The position numbers and the translations under genes were made by a program. From Orientallactaga sibirica (lineage: Eukaryota > Chordata > Mammalia > Rodentia > Dipodidae), in contig JAEOAD010000005.1 of the NCBI GenBank assembly GCA_036365145.1, forward strand, positions 5,189,001 through 5,253,000: a DNA stretch of 64,000 bases. The letters are read 5' to 3'. Shown here one piece after another: positions 24,476 through 37,600 of the stretch. Positions within the stretch are counted from its first letter, which is position 1. Every line of letters starts with the position of its first letter. A model generated the notes under the pieces. The model had not been told where the DNA came from. It did no database searches and saw nothing but the letters and a program-made list of their open reading frames with translations.

Positions 24476-27400
24476 TAACTAGCTAAAATCACTGGGGAGA
24501 CGATGGGAGAATTCACAATGTGAGACAGATGTTTACTGGAAAGTGTCAGTGTCGAATTCATGTGTGTCATGGTGGCTGTGCCTGCTCAAGCGTGGAGCGG
24601 CTGTCAGCATTGGTCCCATGGGTGTGCTTGGTTGACATGCTGTGAGGGAAGCCTGTCTCAGCAGATGCATGTACACGTGGGACCACGGGGAAACCTGCAA
24701 CACCCACCATGCCAAGAGTGCCCCCTCTCCCTTCTTCCCAGCCAGGTGTGGGGTGGCTGCCTTCCAGGTGGATATCTTGCTCCGTTTTGTCTACTTCCTC
24801 GCTTGCTGTTTGAAGCCACTTGTTTTATGTAAAACATGAATAGTGCTTTCTGTCTGTGTTAGTTTATGTTTACAACAGCCTTTCATGTAATCCCCTAGCC
24901 CCAGCAGCCTGAGAATCACTTCTGTGCCACACATCAAGAAATCAACGCAAAAGGCCACAGGCCTTAAAGATACCTATACGTACCCGACAGGTAATGGGTG
25001 GGATTAAGACCCCAGCTCCACCACCTGACTGTTGTCTGCAAGGAGCCCGCTGAGCCAGTGCTTGTAGAACCCTGCCAGTGCCAGGCAGGCTCCCACATGG
25101 CCCTGCCCTTGGAGTGTGTGTGCTGTTGAGACCAAAGCCAGAGAAACGGGAATTGGGGAAATCATTTTCGGTGTCAGGGTCTGGAGTCTTGCATTCTAAC
25201 AGCTTGCTCCGTGCTCCGTGTTACAGTGTTGCTTGAGAACACAGCAGGCTCTCTGGGACGCTGCACACTGCAAGTAGGGAGAGAGCCGCAGTGAAACACG
25301 ATCCTCCTTTGTCTGCAGCTAGCAGGATGTGGGCCTTTTTTTCTCAAATTTTTAAAAAAAGAGTGCTTTTATTAATCACAGATGTCCAGTTTTAAAGCCT
25401 GGGAATAGAAAGAGATTTCTCTTTCCCTCAGTTCTGCAGCTCTGTGTTTGTATGGTGAAACTTTCCTGTGTGGGGCTGGAGGTCAGCACTTTTGCTTTCC
25501 CCTGCTCTTTGTTTAGCTTTTCATTGTAAGAAAGTGACCTTTGTATGACCTCTGACCTCAGCAAAGAAGCCATCTACCTGAGGACCCCCTCCAAAGCAGG
25601 ACAGATTACATTCACTGGTTTGCTCCTAGCAGCGTCCTGTGCATGCCTGCGCATCACTGTGATGGGTGAGCTGGTGGACCTGCGTATGATGTCTGCTTTA
25701 GAAGGGATCCTGGACACGCCTCCCCCACTGTCTGAGTTGTCACAGTTCCTATGATACAATGTACTGACTTCTGTACCACCAGGAAGTCCCGCCTGCCTCA
25801 GGAGCCTGCATTTGTAACTAGCATGTTCTGTAGTTCACAAACCCGCTTCCCTTCATCCCCGTAATTTCCTCTAGTCCCATTACTACCCCGTGAGATGTGA
25901 AAGCCAGGTGCCACCATCTATCCCCGTGTCACAGCTGTCACATGGGAGAACCTGCTCCAGACGTAAGGATCTCTCCCAGCATGTTCTTTGTGACTTCTCT
26001 CATCAGTTATCCTTCTGGACCTAGAATCACTGGATTCTCCCAGCAAACAGAGGAAAGCCTCCTCCCCAAACAGGAATGGCATGAGCTGAAGGCATCCTTA
26101 CAGACAAGGCCCCTAGTGAGGGTGGGGGCAGAGCTGAGGCTAACTCTCTCTTCCAAGATCAGCATGAAGGGAAGGCGGAAGCAGCAACTGAGACCGGAAG
26201 ACAGGAACAGTAAGAACAACAGCTGTGTCTCGTTCCCGAGCCTGCTCTGCCCTGTGCACCACTTCCCCTGCTGGGTGGCATTCACCTGGACCAAGCCTGA
26301 GCTCTTCCCTGAGAGGAGGCACGTGCAGCATGCCCAAGAGTGAGATGGGCCACAACCAGGTGGCCTTGTGGATTGTCATCTGAGAAGTCAATAATTTACA
26401 GCCTCGAGAACTCTACTAAAGTTAGGTGTCACAGAGCTGATCAGGGTATACCACACTAAGGACGCCATTGTCCACGGGGCGGGACTTACATGATCCGCAG
26501 GTAGAATGAGAATGGCCTGTAGCTGCTGACTGATCACCTATTCACCTTCATACTGTGTATGCTTATTAAGCCCCAGTAATATCCTGGCAGCTGAACACTC
26601 ATCCACACAAATGCTGAGTTCCACGGTCACGCTAGGCTTCCTGCCCTGGTGGCTAGGCAAGAACCAGTACAGAATGACCACGCAAGGTTCTGAACACTGG
26701 ATTGTACTCAGGATTATTGCCGAGCAAGGCATCCACATACAGAACCTGAGCAGACAAGGCAGATTGTCGTGCCTGGAGAGGAGAGCACATGGACCCCATG
26801 TTGGGTCTTGTTAGGTGGCAGACACTTGGGCTCCCCTCCTGATGGTCCACTGCTATGGCAGGTACTGGACCTCTTCTGGGAAAGAGCTGTGCATATGTAA
26901 CTCAGGGTCTTCCCAAGGAGACACCATGCAGTGAGCTCTGAGCCTATATGAAGCTGATCCCCAGCCTGAGCCCAGTAGTGCTGGACTTCGTGTGTCCACT
27001 AGAGACACCATGAGGGCTTGTGATTTAACTCAACATGGGCACCAGGGCAGCTGGTCTGGTGGGCAAAATCTATTCTTCAGACTTCATTCTAGTACTGATT
27101 GTGTTAAAGTATAAATAATTTGAAAACTTTTCAAACTTCTGATTTATGCATTATGTATCAACACAACACTGGGAAAATATATAGTCTGTCATGATCCACA
27201 GATTTAAGCAAAAGAAGTGTCTGTATTTAAAAACACATAACATACTGTTTTTGGTTTTTTCGAGGAAGGTTAAAAAAACATGACAAATTGAACATGGCAT
27301 CAAAGACTCATATCCACATTATATTACTACTTAGGGTTTTCTTTTTATTTTTTTCAAAGTGAAAATAAAAATTCAACAAAACTCGCTCCTCAGTTTGTAA

Positions 27401-27713
27401 TGGCGCTAGCCCTGGTAGCATTTTCTCCATCAGGAGTACCTCAGGGAGGTGAAATAGTGTCACTTAGTGGCCTGATAGTCAGAGCTCAAGAACAAAAGCT
27501 CACTCCCCTCACATGTCAAACTTTTTGTCCTCCTGTGGTTCCACTCCCTTCCCCGCCTGGGGCAGTGTGGGGCCTTCCTACTTCTAGAACAGGTTGGGCT
27601 GGCCCCGCCACGTCCACAGGAACAGGACATCACCTTGACCAAGTTCCAAAAGGAGACACCCAAATAGTGAGGGGTTGAGCCCACAGAGATGAAGTGTTTA
27701 GATGATGTTTTAA

Positions 27714-27868
27714 AATTCTTTACATATTTTAATTTGAGAGAGTATGGCTGTGCCCTCCTGCCACCACAAATGAACTCCGGATACATGCACCACATCGTGC
27801 ATCTGGCTTAACATGGCCGCAGGCTTTGCAAGCAAGTATCCTTAACAGCTGAGTCATCTCCCAGGCCC
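27714..27868 (-). mobile_element. tRNA-derived SINE, shortened
   Basis: ACAAATGAACTCCGGATACA and GAGTCATCTCCCAGGCCC; lacks part of the middle. Confidence 0.85.
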
Positions 27869-28210
27869 AATTTTGATTTTTTTTTTTTTTTGAGCCATGT
27901 TTTCAACCCCCAGCTCCCTTCCCAGCAAGGCTGAAATGCTGTGAGCGTGATGCTGAAAAGCCAGCTGGGTCCTGTGGCCTGACTGCCTGCACAGAGGCCT
28001 CAGGACCGCTGAGCAGTACAGGTCTTTGTGTCTCGGGGGTGCCAGTGTCCCTTCCCACCCTGCACACACACTGTCCTCCAAGAGCCTCCTACTTCCTTAT
28101 AACCCTGCAGATGGGTTAGACAAGGAGATCTGCTCAGAATCCTTGGGACTCACTCTCCGTTGCCTTAAAACTCATTGTGTGCTGCTTTACTTCCGTGCCA
28201 AGTTATCACT

Positions 28211-28395
28211 TTTTAAATGTTATTTGAGCAGGGGGGGAGCAGATTGAGAAGGGGCACGCCAGGACTTCCAGCCATTGCAGACGAACTCCAGGTGCATGCA
28301 ACACCTTGTGGTTTACGTGGGTCCTGGGGAATTGAGCCTCTGCCCTCAGGTTTCACAGGCAAGCTCATTGATTGCTAAGCCATCTCTTCATCCCC
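28211..28395 (-). mobile_element. tRNA-derived SINE, diverged
   Basis: GACGAACTCCAGGTGCATGC to AGCCATCTCTTCATCCCC. Confidence 0.87.
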
Positions 28396-28493
28396 AAAGT
28401 ATCATTTTTAAGCTAAAAAAAAAAACTATGAGGTTGATTGACTGGCTTTGGTGAGTTATCCCTTCTAATAAGTGAATATTCTGCTTATGGATG

Positions 28494-28629
28494 GTAAAAC
28501 CTGCATGTGACTTCATTGTGTGGTGGTGCATGGGCCAGAGGCCTTCTCCTGCCCCCCGCAGGTAAAACCTGCATGTGACCGTTGTGTGGTGATGCATGGG
28601 CCAGAGGCCATCTCCTGACCATCCATCTA
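28494..28629. repeat. 68-bp tandem duplication, two copies
   Basis: Two adjacent copies starting GTAAAACCTGCATGTGAC and containing GGTGCATGGGCCAGAGGCC; the second has small substitutions and gaps. Confidence 0.85.
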
Positions 28630-29174
28630 TGACCATCCTCACATCCCAGTCTACCCAGGTTGTCCTCACCCTCCACCCGTGTCACCTCCATGGTCCTCGG
28701 TCTCGTGCTCCACATAGTGAGTCTGTATCAGGGAAGTGGCTGTCCTGGAAGCATGAACGGAATTAGCTTGCTCTTTACTTGGGCTACTACTGGTGCCTAG
28801 TGTTTTCTCCACACTCACTGTGTGCCTGCTGTAGGCCGCACCTGGTGTGAGGCCCTGGGTAGAGGTCACGTGACAGTGCAGATGCGCACACTGCCCTCAT
28901 GTAACCTTCCTCCTCCTGGCTATGCACCTGGAGCCCGCTCAGCACCACCCAGAAGCCAGCTTCAGCATCTGTCCTTCACAAGGCCCCGTCCCTCCTCGCT
29001 CCCTCGTCAACCCCCTGGATGATCCAGAAAACTCTATGGTGGTGGGTCCCCAGGACAAAAAGACCAGGTTTGACTCATCTCTGTCCAGGGCTTGCCTCTG
29101 ATTCTGAAATCCATCATCTGCTGTGGCCACACGGTATTGATGATTTAAAAAGGGGGAAAAAGTTGAGTTAGTCA

Positions 29175-29278
29175 TGAGGCATGTGTTTTTACTCCCACCC
29201 ACTTGGGAGGCAGAGGCAAAAAGATCATGAATTTGAGGTTCGTCTGAGATATATGACAAGAGTATATCTCAAATTTTT
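29175..29278 (+). mobile_element. B1-like SINE, degenerate
   Basis: GAGGCATGTGTTTTTACTCC and CACTTGGGAGGCAGAGGC remain; the second half is decayed. Confidence 0.65.
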
Positions 29279-29916
29279 CTTAATGTTAGTTGAGAACAGT
29301 GTCATCTGGAATATGGATTCCCCACACACACACACACCTCTTTGACGTCACTCCACCGAGACTTCTGAGCTGAGGAGCGTTAACCTCCTGTCCCCTGAGG
29401 TGGTGCCGGGCAGGAGGGTGGCTCGATGCTCGCGTCCTCTCCTGCTGTTTCTGGACTATGCCTAGGAAAACAGGCTGATGTGAGCATTTTTTAATATCTA
29501 TCACTAAAATAAAATTTAAAACATACATGCACACACACAATGCATATATATGTATACACATATGTATATAGGGAAAAGGGTTATTCTTTAATGGGCATTG
29601 ATTAGTTTTAAATCAGAATTTGCCTCTGAGAAAAAGCTAGATTTTTTTTTTTTTTTAAAAGAATGATGCCATTTAAAATGCTCCCCCTGTTTATTGAAGA
29701 TTGCACCTTCCACTAGCCTGTATCTTGGCCAAGGAACAATGGGGCAGTAATTAGATGACATCAGCTGTCTCGGCGAGTGTCTGGAGCCCTCGTGGGCAAG
29801 CTTGGAATCTCAGGCGTCCCCTCTTAAGTCTCTTGCTTTTCTACTGTACCACGTAATGGTCTCTGGTGCTGTGAGGTGAAGACACAGGTGCGGGTGTGTG
29901 TTTAAAAGAATGTTTC

Positions 29917-30121
29917 GGGGGCTGGAGAGATGGCTTAACGGTTAAGGCACATGACTGCGAAGCCTAAGGACCCCGGTTTGATTCTCCAGGTACCACATAA
30001 GCCAGATGCACAAGGGGGTCTGGAGTTCGTTTGAAGTGGCTAGAGGCCATGGCCCGCCCGTTCTCCCTCTCTCTCTTTCCCTCTCTCTGTCTCAAATAAA
30101 TAAATAAATGAAAATAAAATC
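29917..30121 (+). mobile_element. tRNA-derived SINE with target duplication
   Basis: Complete. TTTAAAAGAATGTTT occurs on both sides (about 29901 and 30122): a perfect 15-base target duplication, so a recent insertion. Confidence 0.96.
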
Positions 30122-30198
30122 TTTAAAAGAATGTTTTCAAAGATTAGTTGTAAGACATTTTTTGGTTTTTCTTTTTTTTTCATTCTTTTTTTTTTTTT

Positions 30199-30316
30199 TT
30201 TCAGGTAGGGTCTCACTCTAGCTCAGGCTGAACTGGAATTCACTATGTAGTCTCAGGGTGGCCTTGAACTCATGGTGATCCTCCTATCTCTATCTCCCGA
30301 ATGCTGGGATCATTTT
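30199..30316 (-). mobile_element. B1-like SINE, truncated
   Basis: T-tail, then GGTAGGGTCTCACTCTAGCT to ATGCTGGGATCA; the head (CGCCCGGC side) is missing. Confidence 0.88.
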
Positions 30317-31348
30317 TAAGACTTCAAAAGTTCTCAGAAAATGACAAACACAGTGACTGGTGGTCGTCCCCATTCCGTTCCCTAAAGTCAAGCGTTCAGC
30401 CCCACATCGCTGCCCTGGGGCTTGGGAAGGGCTCCTGTAGGGTTCATGGGCGGAGGTTTTCAAGTTTACAATACTTTCTCACCAAACTCCATGGATTGGC
30501 TCAGTGCCCAGTTACTGAAATATTTTCCTCATGAGAACTCAGCCCAGGGTTGGTTGTGTTAAATTTCAGAGTCAAATGAGAAGCTTGATTTGAATGGATT
30601 TTTCTGTAGAAAATTTTGACTAGTTGATTAATCCCCATATTGATTTTTAAAACGTACAACAATTATTGCTAACACTTACCAGAACATATGAGATAACTGT
30701 TTTGAATCTACCAGCAAAGAAATCATGTGCCTGTGTTGTCTGTGACCAGAAGGCTATGTGCACCCAAGAAGTCTGCCATCAGTGCCCTTGGTCCCATCAC
30801 TGACTTGATCGTGGACACTGGCCTTTCAGGATAAATGGATGGATGGGTTCATACATGCATGCACACACAGATGCGGATGGATACATATTTACAAACATAC
30901 TTAGATCTATTCACCAGTACATTTCTTTGACAGGATTAGTTTGTCATGAGTATGTGGACTTATGTAGCTAAAATCTTTACATTTCTTCGTTAAATTCTTA
31001 GCTATGTTGAGGAAATGGCTGAAAATCATTTTTTAATTATTCCGTGTGGTGTTTATTTGTTGAGCAATCAGTGACATTTTAAATCTGTGCAGTAACAAGA
31101 TCGATGCCATGGTTCTTGTCTAGAAGGGTAGGGCATTCGGGGCACTTGCGCACGGCAGCACTCGCCTAGGTTAAACTCACAGAGAATGAGAGAGAGATCA
31201 GTCTGCACTGTTGCCTCCCTTTGGTAAAGTCAGCAGGCAAAGCTCCCAGCAGCCTTAGCTTCTGTCAAGCTGGGGGGAAGCAGGCTATTGGCCAATGGCA
31301 GAGACTTGGATGGTCTTAGTCAGCCGCCCTCCTGTCCTCTCCCTGCAG

Positions 31349-31641
31349 ACTCGCTGTCCGTGTCCAGTAACGACGCCAGTCCCCCAGCCTCCGTGGCATC
31401 TCTGCAGCCCCACATGATCGGGGCCCAGAGCTCACCGGGCCCCAAGCGGCCGGGCAACACGCTTCGCAAGTGGCTCACGAGCCCCGTGCGGCGGCTGAGC
31501 AGCGGCAAGGCGGACGGGCACGTGAAGAAGCTGGCCCACAAGCACAAGAAGAGCAGGGACGTGCGCAAGAGCGCCGACGCCGGCTCGCAGAAGGACTCGG
31601 ACGACAGCGCCGCCACCCCGCAGGACGAGACCGTGGAAGAG
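31349..31641 (+). CDS. TRIO: TRIO exon A: Ser-rich and polybasic linker after SH3-1
   Basis: The exon has 293 nt. The acceptor follows a CT-rich tract ending CTGCAG and the donor is GTGCGT. The first two bases complete an Asp codon begun upstream; then 97 full codons follow. It begins with a Ser-rich stretch ([15 protein letters not shown]). Next comes a proline/basic block containing [20 protein letters not shown], then a Lys/His-rich run around residues 60-75 and a Ser/Asp-rich end closing in ETVEE. This is the linker between the first SH3 and the second DH domain. The exon is markedly GC- and CpG-rich. The intronic frame upstream is open but starts with TTG, so it gives no alternative start. 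Reading past the donor stays open to 31809, which I regard as a composition effect. Confidence 0.95.
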
Positions 31642-34600
31642 GTGCGTCTGCGCGCCTGGCTGTGGGGTGCTGGTGGTTTTAACCACGAGGGGCCAAGAGC
31701 TAGAGCTCGTCCACCATTTCCTTTCCATTCATTCCAGTTCAGGGTCTACTTGTCTTTGGATTTACCCAGGGGCCACCAGCGTCACCTGTTGCCACTAGTT
31801 TCTGCTTAGCAGACTGTTCGGTTCAGGGGCAGATGGACATCACTGAAAAGACCTGGTCAGTTGCTTTTGTCAACCAAGTAGGACACGTCAGGTTATCGCC
31901 ATGTCCCCAAAGTGGACGTAGGTCATCCAGGATGTTCTTTTTTCTTTTGTCCAAAAAGGCTTTAAGTTATACCTCAAGAAGGAATTCCTTGAGAATCCTT
32001 GAGAGCCTTCGGCACTAAAGTGGTGGGAAAGAGCCTTCAGGTTCACACGAATTCCACATTTATAGAAGGAAATGCAGGGATAAGCAGACTCACATTTGTT
32101 TCATTTCATTGACTTCTGTTCTGTGCCCCCTCCCCCCACTCACCTGCTGTTCTCACTGTGGGTTTTTACTAAGTGCATGGGTCATTAGGCACTTCCTGCA
32201 CGTATTTATTTTATAAACCTGTATCCTCTTACTGGAGTAAGAATAGAGGAAAATTACTATGGTGGTCAGCTCTGGCCACACTGTACTTTTCCAGTTAACT
32301 CCTAAGGGCCCAGATCTCGAAACGCACCCGATAGTCAGGGCCCCCAGTGAGTGCAATTGTTGGTTCAATTTCAGAGAGGCCGGAACGAAGGCCTCAGCAG
32401 TGGCACGCTGTCCAAGTCCTCCTCGTCGGGGATGCAGAGCTGCGGAGAAGAGGAGGGGGAGGAGGGTGCCGACGCCGTGCCGCTGCCCCCACCCATGGCC
32501 ATCCAGCAGCACAGCCTCCTTCAGCCGGACTCGCAGGATGACAAGGTAAGGGCGACGGCCCCACAGGGGCGTGCAGAGCCCTTCTGGGAGAGCCAGGGGC
32601 TCTGGGAGCTGGTGCACAGGCACCTGGTGGCCTGGGGCTTTCCCAGGCAGAGTCAGCCTGTCACATCCCAGAAGGAGGGAGCAAGTCCTCTGAGAACAAG
32701 CGCTATGTGAGCGCATGCCGCCCTCATGCCACATGCTCCTGTGAGCATGTTCAGGGCAGCTTATTGATGCTTCGGTAATTGCTGCTTTTAAAGTCATTTT
32801 TAAGCTTTTTCATGTATTGGTTAGAGGCTCTGAGAGAACAGAGAACTCCCATGTGGCCTGCCTGAATGCAGCTCTGAACAAATAGTAGGCCATCTTGTTC
32901 CCTCTGTGAGGTGTTTCCGCACGTGGGCTTCTGTTTAAACTCGGGTGGCGTGTTGTTGTCCAAGAGCTTTTTCCAGTCTATGCCAAACATATTTTTAGCC
33001 TCAGCCTGGTTACCAAGATGTCAGGACTTAGCTGAGAGCTGTGGGTCTCCTCGTCATATGTCGGTATCAAGCCTTGTAAGTCTCTTTTTCCCCTTGAGGT
33101 CTTAGACATAATTCTAAATTATTTTGTCACCCCAAATGTAGAACCCTAAATATAAATTATCTTAAAGAAAACCTAACAATAGTAGCTTGCCCATTTTATT
33201 TTGCCCCACTGTGATCCTCACAGTTGTCAGGTATTAAAGACCAAGCCACATAGTCATTGCTGGGTTTCTATGTAGGCAGTAACTAAGCTTTCTGAATAAA
33301 ACAGATAGGTGTGTTTTCGACCCTTTTGCCTCTGTTTTTTCTTCTTTTCCTTCCCGGACTCCCTTGTTGGCACTGGCAGGCACTCACTGGCTTGCCCTGT
33401 GTTTGCCGCCCAAGGTCTACCACTGCAGTGCTGGGGTTTGGCCGCAGTCAGGCAGCCGCACAGCCCGCTGTAGTCTTGGCCAGCAACACGCGTTTTCAGC
33501 CTTCATCTGGCCTGTGCAACACGCAGTCCCAGCACCGCCAGGGCTGTGGGTCTGGACACACCGGTTTTGAGCTGCAGGACTTAGTGTGTGTTTGGGTCCT
33601 TGGAGTTGTGTGTATGTTCTAGGCTGAGCCTGCCCTGTGTGAAGAGAAGGAATGAGAGACCCTCAGGTTGTGTGAGCAGGGACCAGGCAAGGGATGGGGC
33701 TTCGTGGGTTTACGCACAATCCCTAAGCTACTCGGTACCATTCAGATCTATGATATACCCTTTTAAAGCATGAAACTAAAATTTCTTAAATGTGGGTGGT
33801 TATCCAAGTAATGCGGGGACAGGCTTTGTGGACTTATTTACCACGTGGAGGAGTGTTTTTCTTCACTTGAGGAGGGGACTGGATCATACTTGCTAGTAGG
33901 CATACTGGTTACCTCGCTGGGTAGTGTCAGTAACAGTTCTTCACGTACAAAAGTCTAGTGTTGTTCCCACACAGTATATTATCTTGCAACTAATTTTTTG
34001 TTTTGTTCTGTTTTCTCTTTTTGTAAACTTTCACTGCAGCATTATGTTGATTTGTGTTCTGTGTCTGTTTTGGCTCAGTTTCCCTACCTTTCCATTTGAG
34101 TTTTTTCTTTGTTTTGTCCACCTCAAACTTCAAATTTCATTAGACCAAACCAACTTGTTTTGTCGAGTGCACATGTTGACCCCGTACGTAAGAGCCTGTC
34201 GTATGATTCTGTATCTGTCCACTGTGAACCGCATTGCTAGGACAGCCAGCCAGCCACATGTTGCATGCGTCTCCGCTGTCCTTAATATGAAGCAAGGTTC
34301 ATATTACCTATGCCCCTCCACCACCAGTTCCAAGCTAAGCAGTCAAGTAATCTGCAAACGCTGGCTGTGTTTGCTAATTACTGAAACTCAGCTCAGTAGC
34401 CCCTCCCCCAGACTCCTTCTTGTCACCCTGCCCCCCCGCCCGCCCCCCCGTTACCCTCGATCCAGCCATAAGTGGCATCTGGTAGCTTGTGAGGCTTCAG
34501 CTCTTCTGTCCTCTGCACTAATCATTGGGGAAATGGATGGCACAGAAAATGGTGAGCTTGTCCCCCTCTGCCCCCCCCCCCGTCACTGCACCCGCTCCTT

Positions 34601-37600
34601 TCCTCTTCTTTTTCATTTCTTAATCCCATAAGCCCAGTAAACGCCATTGTTAGTATCCTGGTTTGTTTCCTCATCATTTGGGGACTCACCTATTGGACCT
34701 TAAGCCTCTCACTTTCCGCTGACCAGACTGTCTCTCTCTCCATAGCCTAGAGCCTAGCCAGCACTTGCAGTTGCAGTTAGGACGCCCCCAGCCACCACTC
34801 TGAAAGACATTACCATGTAAATGACTGTGGACTAAAACAGACATTGTCTGCTTCCCACACGGATCCTAGACAGGTCTTATTTAATGTTTCTTGTCGGAAT
34901 ATTGTAAATTTAAAAGGATGACTCTAAATAAATGCAAACAAAGACAAACTCGTGGTCTTTTTGTCTGGAGTTACTTTTCCTAAAAGCTGGAGCGTGGGGC
35001 GTTGGCGGTCTCCTCCGTTACTAACACGCTGCCCCCCTTTCTTCTCAACCTCTCCCCAGGCCTCTTCTCGGTTACTAGTGCGCCCCACCAGCTCCGAAAC
35101 ACCCAGTGCAGCCGAACTGGTCAGCGCCATCGAGGAGCTTGTGAAAAGCAAGATGGTGAGACAAGCATGTGTGCTGCCCTCTGGGCCATGTGCTCACAGG
35201 TTCGCCTTGCCCCTGGACTGCTCTGACCACAAGACTGCCCAGACTGCCCTCCTTCTGACCAGCAGCAAGTCTCAGGGGCCCAGAGCCACAGTACATTGCA
35301 TGAGACCCTATTAAAACGAACCCAGACAGGGTACAGGGCTGGCCCAGGAGGTGCCCTGCACCAGCTCTCAGTTCAGGTGTCCTGTCGTGGTCAATCACAA
35401 GTAGCAGTGGCAGGGGACAGCAGTGCCAGCCACAGGGGCTCACTGGAGCCTGGGTGTCTGAACGTTTTGAGAGCTCAGTTGCATATGCTGGTCAACTACA
35501 TACTCACATGGCTAACATAAGCATCTACCTCCAACACTTCATGACACAAAGTCCTCACTTAGGGCAACTGTTTGCACAGACTGTCTTGGTCCAAAGTCAC
35601 TGATGAGCAAGCCTCTCTTCTCGGGCATGGCACACCCCTCCAGGGGCCAGCTCACGCTCCCTGCACTCAGGTTGGCTGTGGTCCCCACAGCATGGGCAGC
35701 TCCTTAGCTGAGGACATGTCCAGTCAGAGAGCACAGGTGGTTGCTTAGCCTTCTGGGGCTGGCAGCACTACGAGAGAGCAGTGTGTGTTACTAAGCCATT
35801 TACTGTCTCAGTGTCTGGGCTGTCACCAGACCAGGTAACAACTGTTTGAAGTTGGGCTCCACTGATTGAAATCTGCTGTTTCTTCTGTTTTCTTAAGAAT
35901 GAGATAGAAAAACCACTGGTGGGGGGGGGGGTGGACCTAGACTAGCCTGCCACACTTGCCCTGTGAACCCCCAGATCCCAGCCTCTGCACGGAGAAGCTG
36001 GCATGGTCTCCAAAGGTGACACTGGCCCAATCCCACCTCTCCCTCCAGTGTTTTCCGTGTGGCTACAGCCGTGGGATGGACACACCCATGCCTCCCTTTC
36101 AGAATGAGCCCATTCTTTATAGGATTCAAGACTTACTGTACACATTAGGATTTTTCTTTCCTTTTCACAATTAGTGCTTTAACGATAATGAAGGTGTGCT
36201 CTGAGGCGCTGTTGTGCTAAGCACACTTTTAGTTTTTCACTACTAAAAAATATCTTTGTTCATTAAAAGTGCATTGTTGCAGTCAGATTCGCACTGCTGG
36301 CAGAAATTACCCAACCAAGAGCAGCAGCTTTGGGGAAAATGGGGGTTTATTTTGGCTTACAGACTCAAGGGAAAGCTCCATGATGACAGGGGAAAGTGAG
36401 CACATGAGCAGAGGGTGAACATCACCCCCTCGCCAACATTAGGTGGACAACAGCAATAGGAGGGTGTGCCAAACATTGGCATGGGAAAACTGGCTATAAC
36501 ACCCACAAGCCTGCCCCCAGTACAGCAACTTCCAATTGCCATCAGCTGGGGTGACTAGCATTCAGAATACCTAAGTTTATGGGGGACACCTGAATCAAAC
36601 CACCACATTCCACCCTGGCCCCCATAAACTGATATAAAATACAATGCATTCAGTACGATTTTAAGAGTCCCCATAGTTTTTGTCAATCCTAATGATGTTC
36701 ATACATCCCCATAATCCAAAGTCTTCTAACTGAGACTTAATACAAAAAAAAATAATAATAATAATGGCACAGAATACACACACTGCAAAAGATGGTGTTG
36801 GGCATAGCAAAGAAATATTCAACCAGTACAAGATTTAAAACAACCAAGCATTAAACTCTAGCTCCAAGTCCACCAACTCTAGCCAGTAACAAGTCTCCTA
36901 GTCCAATAAGTCTAACCAGCAGCAAGTCTCTGGAGTTCCAATTCCACCCCTCTAGGCTACTCACAGTCCTGGAAACTTCATCACTGGGGCTGGCAGCTGT
37001 CCTTAGCAGCCATCTCGCCATCCCAGCATCTCCACTGGGTCTCCACTGGGTCTCCACTGCAACCACGGATCATCCTTACAGCCCCTTGGGGTCTCCATGC
37101 AGGCAATCCAGCAAGCCTGCTTCACACTGCCCATGGCCATTCCCAAAACACAAGACCGTGTTGCAGCTCAAATGACCCTGTCTTTCCTGCATTTCTTATA
37201 CTCCATAATACCAGGTAGGGTGCCAATTTGTTAATCCAGGGGGAACAAAGCAGACTTTGGAGAACAGGTCACTCCTTGAGCACTCAGGCCCCTTTAAAAG
37301 AGTCGACATTCTTCCTGTTGCCCCAGTCTCAGAGGTTGTAATCTCTCATACAATTACAGCTGAACAGGCAGCACTTTCAGCCCAAAGATTTCTTTCTGTG
37401 CCATATCCCTCTGCACACATTACTCTGTTTCTACATACTGCAACCCTGCACAACTTCTCAGGACATGGGCATAACAGCAAGCTTCTCACACAAACTGCTA
37501 GCCCAGTTCAGGCAAAGCTGTTTCTCACCCTCATAAGCCAAACCTCACAGTCCATAGTTCTTACTGCATTCAGGTCTTTCAATTCTGACCAGAATAGTCC

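Larger units (their letters stand above)
1..31348 (+). other. TRIO intron / upstream region before exon A
   Basis: No TRIO coding exon was recognised here. The SH3-1-side exon that must donate the first base of the Asp codon completed by exon A lies outside the window. Contents: a GT tract (1.2 kb), minisatellites (3.1 and 5.2-6.1 kb), about 25 SINEs, an L1-like 3' end (7.0 kb) and one possible alternative first exon (12.3 kb). Stretches where I see no repeat or gene include 1-1190, 1940-3095, 3470-4930, 9345-10580, 11130-12090, 12530-13190, 15730-17430, 18410-19240, 19460-20700, 21590-22735, 24310-27700 (longest) and 30330-31348. Confidence 0.85.

Noticed and set aside
25545..26343. Moderate plus-strand frames (69 and 148 codons) in a SINE-free stretch
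   Set aside because: No recognisable domain, no consistent splice borders, and the opposite strand is equally open; treated as chance.
31288..31348. Open frame extending upstream of exon A as an alternative start
   Set aside because: The frame starts with TTG, not ATG, and the acceptor CTGCAG at 31348 with its CT tract is convincing.
31349..31641. Assignment of the exons to KALRN instead of TRIO
   Set aside because: The linker keeps the TRIO form ([21 protein letters not shown]); as I recall, KALRN has Lys for Arg and Asn for Ser in this block and lacks the following His/Lys run.
33924..34631. 235-codon plus-strand frame in intron B-C
   Set aside because: Low-complexity Phe/Leu/Cys then Pro-rich translation of T- and C-rich intron sequence; no ATG in strong context, no matching splice phase with exon C.
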